Translations under genes and position numbers: made by a program
Shown here: in pieces, positions 1-10,186 of the stretch
Layout of the letters: every line of letters starts with the position of its first letter
How positions within the stretch are numbered: position 1 is the first letter of the stretch
The notes under the pieces: model-generated
The model's input: only the letters and a program-made list of their open reading frames with translations
Databases searched by the model: none
What the model was told of the DNA's origin: nothing
From: Phallus indusiatus
Taxonomy: Eukaryota; Basidiomycota; Agaricomycetes; Phallales; Phallaceae
DNA length: 64,000 bases
Reading direction: 5' to 3'
Assembly: GCA_027605045.1 (NCBI GenBank)
Contig: JAQFWX010000029.1
Span: 488,815-552,814, forward strand

Positions 1-707
1 GGTCTGAGGACGATAAAGAGCGTAATGGATGCATCACTGGGAAGTTCGATTTGCGCGGAGTGGAGTGGGTAAGGCCAAGTCGGTCCTGTATCAACATATT
101 TATATGGCTGAAAGGAAGACGGCTGACAGAGAAATAACATACAAGCGATGAATGTTTTGATCGAGAAGAATAAGAATACAGACGATTTAACCCTCGTCTT
201 AGGTTTACTCCCACAATGATTGCGCAGTCAGATGATGGACCAATATGAAATTTGGACGTGGTTAATCGCAATTTGGGTGTCTAGGGATGTAATAATCAGC
301 CTAAAATTCTCAAGGCGCTGTCGGAAAACCGTGCAAGATTGGAGGAGAATCAGATCCCGAGATGACGATATCTTGAAATTTAAGATTGTGACTAATAGAT
401 AAAAAAAGGCGCTCAGGGACCATAACCCCATCCCGTAATAAACAAAAAGGACCTAGTATCTATTCCAGTTAGTGCTGGGAAATGCTTGTTACGAATAAGC
501 CAGAGAAGCTTGCCTGTATTCTGAATTTCGCTAACAATTTCATAGAATGAAACGCTGGTGCTTTCCTTTGCGATTCCCACTCCGTTAAATTGAACCCAAC
601 TCGAAGACTCAGATTATAGATAATGAGAAAAGACGACGGATTCAGTGTGAAAAGAATAATGTTGCAATCCCAAGAACCAAATTTTTTTTAGCCGAGTCCA
701 CGATTTA
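1..707. other. intergenic, no gene seen
   Basis: Short open frames occur on both strands, but none has a convincing start, splice sites or a recognisable motif. The 3' part probably belongs to the upstream region of the siderophore synthetase. An extra AGATAA core lies near 618. Confidence 0.5.
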
Positions 708-748
708 ATCAGATAAGGAACGCCTATCAATGTCTTTTTATCTGATAA
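708..748 (+). promoter_or_regulatory. two iron-GATA-like motifs upstream of the siderophore synthetase
   Basis: ATCAGATAA lies at 708-716 and ATCTGATAA at 740-748. Both match ATCWGATAA, the extended site known for fungal iron-responsive GATA repressors of the Urbs1/SreA/Sre1 type. The second sits in TTATCTGATAA and so carries a GATAA core on each strand. A further TGATAA is at 979-984. They lie about 340-375 bp before the ATG at 1085. The inference is repression of the downstream gene when iron is plentiful; binding itself cannot be seen here. Confidence 0.6.
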
Positions 749-1084
749 AGTCGGAGTTTTGATTACGCGGCAAAGATTCCACGAGTGGCCGTTGCCGAAA
801 AATGGGTCCTTTTTTTCATGTGGTGGAGAATAGGAATCATCTTCACGATATTAGAAACTTGTCTCTCACGAGATTCAGTTGGTCAGTGTATGTTATGGCG
901 TTTTTTTGGTTATGTTAGCACATCGCGGACTGATAGCCGGTTGCAGTACCTCCTAATTAACGCGGGCTACATTCCTGCTGATAAACCGAATGGATGTCGT
1001 TACTGTATAAAGAGCTCTCACCTTGGCCGTAATCTGTCGTAAAAGCTTCATCAATTCATCTTCCATCCAAGACCCTCAAGCACG

Positions 1085-3605
1085 ATGAGCGCGTTGGTCT
1101 CGTCTGCGTCATCTCTGGAACCATCCAAACGCGCATCTTTCGCAACCACAGCACGCCTACTATCATGTCTTGTCACAGAATCTCTTTTGAAAGCGTTCTT
1201 CGTACCATCTCACTCCAAAAACGAAAACTTGAAAGGGATCGCGATTGTCCTAAATTCCGATGCTGTCGGTCTATCATCATCAACGGGCCCTGTTCGATCG
1301 TTGGAAGAGGTATTCGTCGTGATCCCACTACGCCATATACCCTTCTTGAAGGAGCGTCATATCAACCTTCTCGATCCACTGGATATGCTGCCATATGTTT
1401 ACGAACTGAAGACGCCAGAAAACGACAGCCATACGACGCCTAATGGGTTTTCAAAGGTGAGAGACTACAAATTTGCAAAGAAGCCAATTTGATGGATAAG
1501 GATGATGCGATGACGGCTTGAGAGATGGGATGTCTGGGGATGGAGCACGGACTTGACTTGATTGAGCAAGTCTAGGGTCGTATCGCATATGACTCAGATC
1601 AAGAACTTGATATTGCGTCCTTGACGTGGCATAGCTGCCGCCGATAGAGCTCGTGAAGGAGAAGCGGCCTTCCCCGTCTTCTCGTAATAGCTGCCTATGG
1701 TTTGCAAGGATAAAGCATGGGATTTCGTCGGACATCACTTCCACAATATTCTTTTAATTAAAAAAAAGGAGATCTGGCTTCTGACGATCTTTCCAGGCGT
1801 TCTACGACGTAGATGGGGCAATACGAACCGCGATCACCGAATTTGGCGTCTCCAACTTTGAGCTTGTTTCGTGTCCTGATCCAGTACACCTTTGGAAGAA
1901 GTATGCACAGTATTCAGGAATTGAAAAAGATCTTGAGATCGACGTGGCTGAAGAGCTTCGGAACTCGATGGATTGGCAACGTGCGTTAATGACCCCTTAT
2001 GGCTTCATCGAGAACTAACGCCAGATGTTTGACATTGTATTTTTCACAGAATACTCATATGAGAATCCTCCTGTTATGCCAACATGGGAATCGCCGAGCA
2101 TTGTTTGGGAGCAATGCATCATCGAAGGCCATCCCACTCATCCTGTCAGTCCCGTTTATCCCGCTATTTTCCGCCCTCGATTTCGAACAGTTTAGTAGAT
2201 GCATAAGATGCGCCGTACTCTTCCTCCAATTACTCCGATTTCACCGGGTGACTTCAATTGGAAAGAACCCAATATACGGATGATTCTAGTTCCTCGAGAC
2301 AAGCTGAACATCCAAGGCCCGTGGGACAATTGCGTCTCTCCCATCTTCAATGAAATCTGCAAAGCAGGAAGAGAAGCATCGGATAAACCGCCAGAAGAGG
2401 TCCTAATCCCCATCCATGAGCTCCAGATTGAGAACATCGTGAAGAAGTTCCCCGAAGCACGTATTCTTCCCAAGGAATACTCACTTACTGCACAGGCACA
2501 ACAAAGCTTGCGGTAGAGTCTTGAATTAGTGAATATCGTTATGCGTGCTAACTTCTTGCATTAGTTCGGTAATCGTTGAAGTACTGCGAGATACACACCT
2601 GAAGCTTGCATTCGGCATACGGTTAACATCTGCTGTACGAACAATATCGCCTGCATCCGCATTCCTAGGACCACGATTCTCCAGCCAAATCGTCCCACAC
2701 CTTACGTATGACAGGTCTCTTATGATTGTTCAAAAAGAGCTGGCGAGTGTATCCTCAGTTAACCCGGACGGTGAAATAGCCAAACATCTTGCGTGCATCA
2801 TTCGAGAATGTTATGAAAACACTGCTGAAGCGGAGCATAAAGAACGCGCTATTGTTTGTACTGCACTTGTTGAAACAGGATACAGTGGTAGCGGTGAAGA
2901 ACCTCTAGTGCAAATCGTCTTCGGTCTTGATGACGAAAAGAAGCGAGTTGCGTGGCTGCATAGGTATGCTTCTAGTCGTGATACGCGCAACTGGTTTGAT
3001 ATATATGGCGAAACACGAATTAGATTTGTTGAATTGTTCTTCGCGGCGTTTTTACCTTCCGTTATTGCCAACGGAGTAGCATTCGAGGCACATCCACAGA
3101 ACGTACTGGCACGGTTCGATATAGGGACAAAAGAATTAAAAGGATTTGTTATTCGAGATTTTGGAGGGTTGAGAGTTCATGAACGTTCCGTAATCGAGTC
3201 AACACCTCTCGAGTCCCTTGATGGCGTAATAGCTCCCGGTCACTCGATCATCGCAGACACGCTTGAAGACGTATACACGCGTTTATATCATACGCTCATA
3301 CACAACCATCTTCAGCAGCTTATACGTGTTTTAAAACTCCATTACAACGGGATTGGATGGGCGATTGTGAAAAGCGTCTTGGAAAAGCAGATTCCTATCG
3401 GACATGAGTTACGGAAACTCTGGTTAGACCCAAAGACGGAGACATTACCAGGAAAATGTTTCATGAGGATGAGATTTCAAGGAATGTATCGGACCGTAAG
3501 CCAGGCTCTTTGTTTCTTGTACGGCAATGGAGCAGCTGACATTACACTCCATAGCATTTGCACGCGCCCTTTCCTAACTTGATACACTATAAAGGTCTTG
3601 GATAA
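1085..3605 (+). CDS. IucA/IucC-family NRPS-independent siderophore synthetase
   Basis: Exons 1085-1456, 1797-1980, 2050-2144, 2199-2512, 2565-3495 and 3555-3605 join in frame to 648 residues, near the usual 600-650 of NIS synthetases. These enzymes use ATP to couple a carboxylate such as citrate to an amine or alcohol, building siderophores without an NRPS. The family signature EGHPTHP-MHKMR is at residues 211-222 and is interrupted by a 54 nt phase-0 intron exactly between HP and MH. The block SPASAFLGPRFSSQ is near 350-362, HPQN at 498-501 and RDFGG at 519-523, all typical of the C-terminal half. The start was chosen because exon 1 opens with the expected N-terminal helix (LLSCLVTESLLKAF). 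Splicing the last intron (3496-3554) replaces a spurious tail with GMYRTHLHAPFPNLIH. Intron 1 is 340 nt, unusually long here, and may hide a small exon. The gene stands alone: no transporter or other siderophore gene is seen nearby. Confidence 0.85.
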
Positions 3606-4140
3606 ACATGAATGAATTATTAATTAGGTAGAGATTGGCATGGGATCGGACTTTGTTATAGTGCAACAAGACCATGTTATTCGTTTTGAACCGGGCGACA
3701 TGAAAGGGCGACGCGAGGTGATTAGAGCGCTTGGTCACTCGCTGAAAAAGCTCAGTTCAAGGCGTGAGAAGATTTAGCCAAATTGAGTGGTAATTCTGAC
3801 CTTCATAAAGCTGAAAGTGAGCGTGACTCGCCGCGTTTCCTCCATATCCTCAACTATCATGTGTACAGCGAGTCCTCCGGCTTTTTACTATCATCACATA
3901 CACCATAGCATTCAGTGGACAATGCAAAAATATCACAGAGATTCCTTGCTTTAGCTTCAGTACCTTGAAGAAACTCCGAAGTACCTCTATCACCGTTATT
4001 GGGCTTTAACCCCGCAAACGGGTCTGGAAAGTGGTGGAGGCAATCAACACACTTAGCAAATTCCTCAGCAACACAACCAGTGTCCGACAAGGACTCAGTG
4101 TCTTGACAAATTACACAATGACGTCACATCAACTTTGAAC
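3606..4140. other. gap between siderophore synthetase and protease relic
   Basis: A short readable stretch starts with ATG at about 3640 (MGSDFVIVQQD...). It could be a leftover 5' exon of the pseudogene that follows, but I could not join it convincingly. Nothing else is recognised. Confidence 0.4.
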
Positions 4141-5016
4141 AGGAGGTGAAGAAGCACAATCTCAAAATCACAAAGGCATCAATAACCACGATTGACAAAT
4201 TCCATAGGGACGTTACAAAATTCTGGAGTCAAAAACAGCAGCGTGTCATTGGGCACGTTTTCTACTTGCCTCCTGTCACCTTCGGAGTTGGACCCAAATG
4301 ATATACTGAGGATTGGGCTTTAATCCAGCTCGATCACAGTAAGATTAACTGGGCCAATTTCAGAGGCAATGTGATTGACTTAGGTATGTTTCCAGTAATT
4401 TTCATTAAATTCGTTGTTGACATATGTGCCTAGGGATGGAAATTGCGCTGAAGGACTTTGTGAGAATGATGTATCTGAAGGAAGACAAAGCAGATCAAGA
4501 GAAGCGTAGCGATAAAAAGAATCGTCCTGGCGATAACACGGATCAGCCTGATGATTCAAAAGATGACCCCAACGATGAAAAGGGTTACCCCGACGACCGC
4601 CTTTTCCAAATTCAAGGTGTCGTCCCTGCCGGACAATTGATTTTCCCCCAAATGCACGACGTGAACGGGCGAGGCATGCCTGTTCCTGTTGAAAAATGGT
4701 TGCGCAACAAATACGACTGTTGGCCGCGGCACAGGACTCGAATCGTTCGTGCGCTACACCCATCTGGACGGCACCGAGGAAACATCGATGGAACTAGCGG
4801 TGTACGGATACAACAAATTCTCTGCATTTTCCGAATGTGGTGATTCCGGGCGCTGTTATCGTCGACGGCTTAGGACGTGTCGCGGCCCTCCTGACTGGCG
4901 GAACCGGGCTACTCAAGTCAACCGATATTACCTATGGTATTCCCTTCGGTTGGCTTTTGGAGCGCATTCAAGCCAAGTTCCCTGGGCTTGATATCTACAC
5001 CGGTTCCAAAGCTTGA
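4141..5016 (+). pseudogene. decayed GDSG serine-protease-like gene (mushroom family)
   Basis: Reading from about 4141 gives a charged helix and then QRVIGHVFYLPPV, followed by an in-frame TGA at about 4297-4299 and TEDWALIQLDHSKINW. An intron at about 4384-4432 leads into an Asp/Lys-rich stretch. The frame then slips twice by one base: near 4686 before LKNGCATNTTVGRGTG, and at 4848-4850 (GGG where GG is expected) inside FSECGDSG. After the second slip the end reads AVIVDGLGRVAALLTGGTG up to a stop at 5014-5016. GDSG is the trypsin-type nucleophile motif of a chymotrypsin-like family frequent in Agaricomycetes. One stop plus two frameshifts make this a probable pseudogene, although each shift alone could be a sequence error. 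The 5' end is not resolved. Confidence 0.65.
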
Positions 5017-5510
5017 GTTCCGTTGCTGCAAATGGGGTCACTCGCGCGAGCCTCAGATCTTCTTCGTCGCTCTTTTGTCCTTTCGCTCCTTCCGCTCCTT
5101 GGTCATTTCGCTTCTAAATCCCGTTTCCTTTCATTTTCCTTTCATTTTCTTTCTTCATTATATTACTCTTAGTTTCGTCTTTTGTATTTAATTGATGTTT
5201 TTTTTTTCTATCCAAATCAAAAACGTCTTTTCCCCTCAGACTGATCTATATTAGGTCGGCGCATTAACCAGCGAGCGACAAATTACACTGCTGAGAGAAG
5301 ATATAGTGGAGTGTTCTCCGTGATTTGTGTCTCTCCTGCTTGTACTATCGCTGTATCTCTCACATGTGATGCATGATGCGTTATAATGCGCAAAACATTC
5401 CGAACCATCAAAAGAAATACAATATTTCATAAAAACAATAGAGAAAAGAAAATAGCAAAGCGAACAAAATAATAATGTCTTTCCTCATCGATTCATCACT
5501 ACTATAACTA
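5017..5510. other. convergent 3' flanks
   Basis: T-rich sequence between the protease relic and the stop of the WW-domain gene, which runs the other way. No gene is seen; it probably holds the 3' untranslated region of the WW gene. Confidence 0.5.
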
Positions 5511-8500
5511 CTACTGTCCTCTTCCTTTACGAGACCGATTATTCCTCGAATTATTATTATTTCCATGAGCATTGTTTCCCTGTCTCTGATAATTATCCTC
5601 AGCACTCCGCTCGATAATTTCGGGATTGGAATCCAGTCTGTCACGCAGTGAAGGTCGAGCATTAACATTGGCGGTAGAGTTTGTAGCCTGAGGCGCTGTT
5701 GCAGACGTCTTCGACGAAGACGACATGTCTTGTCCGACACGATCGCGTAAAGTTGGGCTTCGTCTTGATTGAGTGTTATTTACAGTTCCGGGATTGGATA
5801 GTCGATCAAGAAGTGACGAGGGTCGCACGTTCGGTTTTGGGGGTAGTCCGTGAATAGGCCTTGAACCAGCACCAGCACCAACAGGATCTCCACTAGACTG
5901 TTCTGATCGTTGAGCGTGTTTGCCTGACCTTCTTCGGGCATGAGAATTAGGATTGCCCGATCCTGATGGAAAAGTCACGTTGTTACTCTCTACCCCTATA
6001 GATCCCGGTGGTAGAACACCAATTAGCATCGAAGTCGAAATGTCAGGCTTTAGGGTATTGTCAACCATCATACCATCCGCGTCTGCGACCCCAGCGAAAG
6101 CAACATCAGGACGGCCGTCCATCTGCGCGTCACCTTTTGGATCATGTACAGCCACAGGGACAGGTGGTCCCTCAATGTCTCTGAATCGAGAGTTCGGTCG
6201 TTGGCGTGGTCGCTGACCTTCTTCTTTCAAACTAGCAGTTCGCTAAGCAAAAGGCATGATAATGAGGAAAGAAGTTCAAAAAACGCCGGAGGAAAGCACC
6301 TACATCAACAACTGTAGGTGGTAGCTGCGGCGGCGGAGAGAGACCAGGAGAATAACGAGAAGCCTGACTGGTTTCACCAACTAATGGCCGATATGACTAA
6401 ACCCGATTTATGTGAAATTAAATTAAGCAGAAGCTAAAGCTAAAGCTAAAGCTGAGCAAACCTCGCCAACACTGTTATTATTACTCGCTCTCTTAGCATC
6501 TTGTTGCGGCGGAAGTGGCAGCCTATCACGACGACCTTGTTCATCAGGTCGATACGAGTCCCCAAAGCGCGGTTTCAGAGGTATGGTATTGGGTCCAGAA
6601 AGACCGGGAGGTGGTGCAGCAGGCCGGTTAGAATGAAAAGTGTCATACCGCGCGTTATTAACTGATGGCGCATAACGGTCCTGTCAAGAAGAGGAAGAAT
6701 AGTGAGGATGGTGAAAATGGTATGTAGCAAGACCGGAAGCACCTCTCCGTTATCGCGAGGACCTTCGTCACGACGACCGCGAATAGGTTGGCGGGATTTA
6801 TTATCGGCGATGGGAAGAGGTGGAGCGCCTCCGCGCGAGTCAGATATGCTGTCATTAGTAGATGGTCCATCAATTGATTGTCTATAGTAATGCGCATCAC
6901 GACGATGAGAATCAGACTCCATGGCACGAGGTCCTGTTGGTAGGTCGAGTCGACCGCCCATCCTATCTCTATCAGGTCCTCTGGGGGGTCGTTCAGGATA
7001 AAAGTCATCCTTTAAACGCATATCAGAAGAAGGGTCAGGTCTGTAACTATCCATCTCTCTTCTGGGATGCATATTATCTCGGCGCCGTGGTCCTACTGGT
7101 GCTGACCGAGGTCCATCAATCTGAGGCTGGGAGCGCCTAGCAATGTGATCTTCCAACAAAAGATCAAAAGAATGATCACGATCCAGCTGAACAGGCATAC
7201 CGTTGTCACGAGCATCGCGGGAATCTAACTGGTCAGGTAAAGCTCGACGAGCAGAGGCTGAATCTGGATCATCCGTTGTCTTTTGACGCTTTGTGTCATA
7301 GCTTCTTTCTAATTCGCGCCTTTGATTTTCCTCTCGTTCCATATATTTCGCGGATGGGATCAAAATCGGTTCCATGTGTGGTGGCCTATCTCTCGGTGGT
7401 GCAGCGTATTGTCTCGTCTTGCCTGCTTTGTTCGGCGCAGCCCATTCGGTAGGATGAGACTGAGAAGGTGGCTGTCCATGATGATCAAGAGTCCGAGGCG
7501 GCGACTTGGAAGATCTCAAACGTTTAGGTGGCCTATGAGGAGGAGAAAGATTACGTGCTCCTAAAAGAAAGAAGGATGCATGAATATAACAAGACCGACG
7601 ATATATGAAGAAACGAGGAAGGGATGAAAGATGGGAGAGAATGAACAATCCATTATCGTCCGAATACATGCGGCATTACGATGCAGAGAATGTAGAGAAG
7701 ACAGTCCAGTAGCAGGTTCCTCGACAATGTCTGTCAAACACTGCCATGGCCTTCTTCATCATATCGAAACAGGAACAGAAAGTGGTCGTGTGATATGTCA
7801 GGGTGGGAGGGGATAACGTACGGTTTGTCTCGGAGTTCGGTAATATATACCGATCATCGCGCTGAGGAGACGGTGCTCTTTTATACTGAGGCGCTGATGA
7901 AGAGTTGTGAGAGCCTGTGGGTGGTAGTACTGCCGTACGATAGTGTGGAGATGATCCCATTCGGTCATTACCGTCTCTATTTTCATACGGACCAGATACC
8001 GAATCGGGCCTAAGTTCTTTGGGTCTTGTCTCTTTCGAAGATGATACTCTGTCTCTGTCAGAGTCTTTTCCTCGAGCTCTGTGACTACCTTCATATCTGT
8101 TTCTTCCTGGGGAAGGCGATCTGGGACGCTCAATCTCAGCACCTCGTCTGATCGACGGTGGTTCACGACTAAGCGATCTGTCATCGTAGGATCTTGCGTG
8201 TTGTGCGTATCCGGGAATATCTCTGTCTCTATCTCTGCCTCTGTCGTCGTCACGACGCAAGCTAGAATGAGATGGAGGAAATGCAGGAGATCGTGTTCTC
8301 TGGTAACGTTGGGGATCGCCGCCACGTTCAGGACGTGACACGAAATAGTCGTCTTTGGGTGGAGAATAGTGACGATCGTTATAGCTGAGGTTGGGCGACA
8401 GAGCTCTTCCAGATGATGGCTCAATTCGAGATGAACGACCTCTTCTGACATCATCATATCCTGGAGAACGTCTCCCAGCTGGGTAATAAGAGGAACGGGG

Positions 8501-9451
8501 TGGTGATGGTGGTGGTGGCGCGTGTCCAGTCGCTTCTCTGCGATCCCAAGTGCGTTCGCCTGTCTTAGAGTTATAATAATACGGATCATTTGATCCATCT
8601 CGAGCAATACACATTTCCCAATCAGGCGCTAGTTGTGAATCTCTGTCAGGGGAATAGTGACGGCTACCTGCCCGTCTTGGACTCGCATGACGGCGACTAT
8701 CGCGGTCGCGGTCACGGTCGCGCAAAGGAGCCATCGTGCTAGCAGATGTTATAGAAGGATGAGAAGGTCGAACATACGGCACATGTAAGGAAGCTGAAAC
8801 AGGTTTTGGAGGCAATCCGTGTGTTCCTGGGGGTGGTAAGATGCTTGCCTGAGAAGCTGGACGAGCTGATTCACTAAATGATGTAGAGCGACGTCTATCA
8901 CGAAAAGAAGATTCTTCTCGATTTTTACCGTTTACGAAATGTCCATCTGAATTTGTTCCGTTCGAAATATTTCCGTTATTTTTTATGTCGGTGGTGGCTG
9001 TTTGACGGGGAGAAGCAGAAGTTGACAATGCAGAACGTGGAGGAGATGGTGAACGTTCATTAAGCAAAGCTTTATCCGAGACGACTCTTTGGCGAGCTTG
9101 TTGTTTAGTAGGTCGAGCTGATTTTGCTTCGCCTGTCGACACGCCACCCAAGTTAGTCCTGGTCTGATACGCTTGAAGTTCACCCATGTCGTCGTCATCG
9201 CCTCCGAGAGAAACAACATCCGTGTCTTTGTCTTCGCCAGCCATCTCGGACTTGTCGTTTCCATTGAGTGTTTGACCCGGACCGGACGCCAGAGCGAGTA
9301 AAGACTCGGCACCAGACAGTGTGGCTGCATCCTTCCGCGGTACGAACGTTATCACTAAAACCATCGTCAGCGTCGTGCCTAATTATATTTACGAACATGT
9401 ACCTTCATCGTCTTCATTCGCACCCCAATCAAGTACATCCTCGCTGTCCAT
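5511..9451 (-). CDS. WW-domain, Arg/Ser/Pro-rich protein
   Basis: Minus-strand exons 9451-9403, 9354-7822, 7560-6743, 6680-6462, 6396-6304 and 6242-5511 join in frame to 1,147 residues. The start MDSEDVLDWGANEDDE comes from a 49 nt first exon closed by a 48 nt intron, and each junction keeps phase. One WW domain lies at about residues 258-290 (LAPDWEMCIAR...YYYNSKTGERTWDRR), with both hallmark Trp and a central Tyr block. WW domains bind proline-rich peptides. The rest is predicted disordered: RDRDRDRD runs, RS/SP pairs, repeats of HGLPPKP, and an N/G/R-rich C terminus. This composition resembles splicing or RNA-processing factors, so a nuclear role is likely but inferred. The 261 nt intron at 7561-7821 is long for this locus. 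No homologue with a proven function is recognised. Confidence 0.85.
6432..6453. repeat. AAGCTA microsatellite in a WW-gene intron
   Basis: Roughly three and a half copies of the hexamer AAGCTA lie inside the intron at 6397-6461. It does not disturb either splice site. Confidence 0.7.
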
Positions 9452-10186
9452 CGCAGTCGAAAGGAAAGGAGTTCAAGAGGGTGACAGGTAGGATTAGTTG
9501 CACTTTCAAGCTCCGACACCATGGCAATTCTTGTGTAGACCGGAGTCCTCCTTGTCTCACCCGACTTCCTTTTTTGAACAAAACAATGAGAAAAAATATA
9601 TTATAACCTTATCAAAATTGATATCTATACACCCCCTTTCTTACGTACGAAACACCCTCACCCCTCCTTTTATGTATATATACGCACACGACGTACGCGT
9701 GTTTAATGATAATTACGATTAAGCCAGCCAGGTATAAAGACCCACAAAAATAAAAATAAAAAGTTTGCAAATCATTCCATATTACATTTCTTTCATTTTA
9801 ATTACGTTGAGTGAAAATTCGTGCTTGTTCACATGCTCATAGACGTGAAATTTCAAGCGCATCAACACGATGGCACAGCTTCCGCGGACCGCCACCTCGA
9901 ACCATCGTCACCTGCAGGGAAGAAGCTTGCTTCGAGTATTCCAATTATATCGGTTTCTCAATATCAGCTATTCATGCTCCAACTTCTCACAGACCTGAGT
10001 AGATAACACAGGGCGTAAAGTTTGACATGAAGCAGTGTATAATATAAGCAGCTACGTGTAACTTGTAGGAGTTGAGGCCCGATATATATGGATACAGGAT
10101 TGTAATGACCGACGATGTTGAATGTCGACAGATGCAAGTATGAGATAAAAAGAAGATAAGAGATTATGGATTCAAGATACCACCCT
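9452..10186. other. promoter of the WW gene and 3' flank of SHMT
   Basis: AT-rich sequence between two genes on the same strand. Short open frames such as those at 9498-9722 and 9811-10006 lack splice support or motifs. No gene seen. Confidence 0.5.

Noticed and set aside
785..1042. 85-codon open frame before the siderophore gene
   Set aside because: No ATG, motif or splice link to exon 1, and it overlaps the probable promoter.
1451..1744. 97-codon minus-strand frame inside the first intron of the siderophore gene
   Set aside because: It overlaps exon 1 and has no recognisable domain; most likely chance.
7798..8607. Long His/Arg-rich frame overlapping the WW gene on the same strand
   Set aside because: Shadow of the RDRD/SP-rich exon in another frame; the WW frame keeps phase through six exons.
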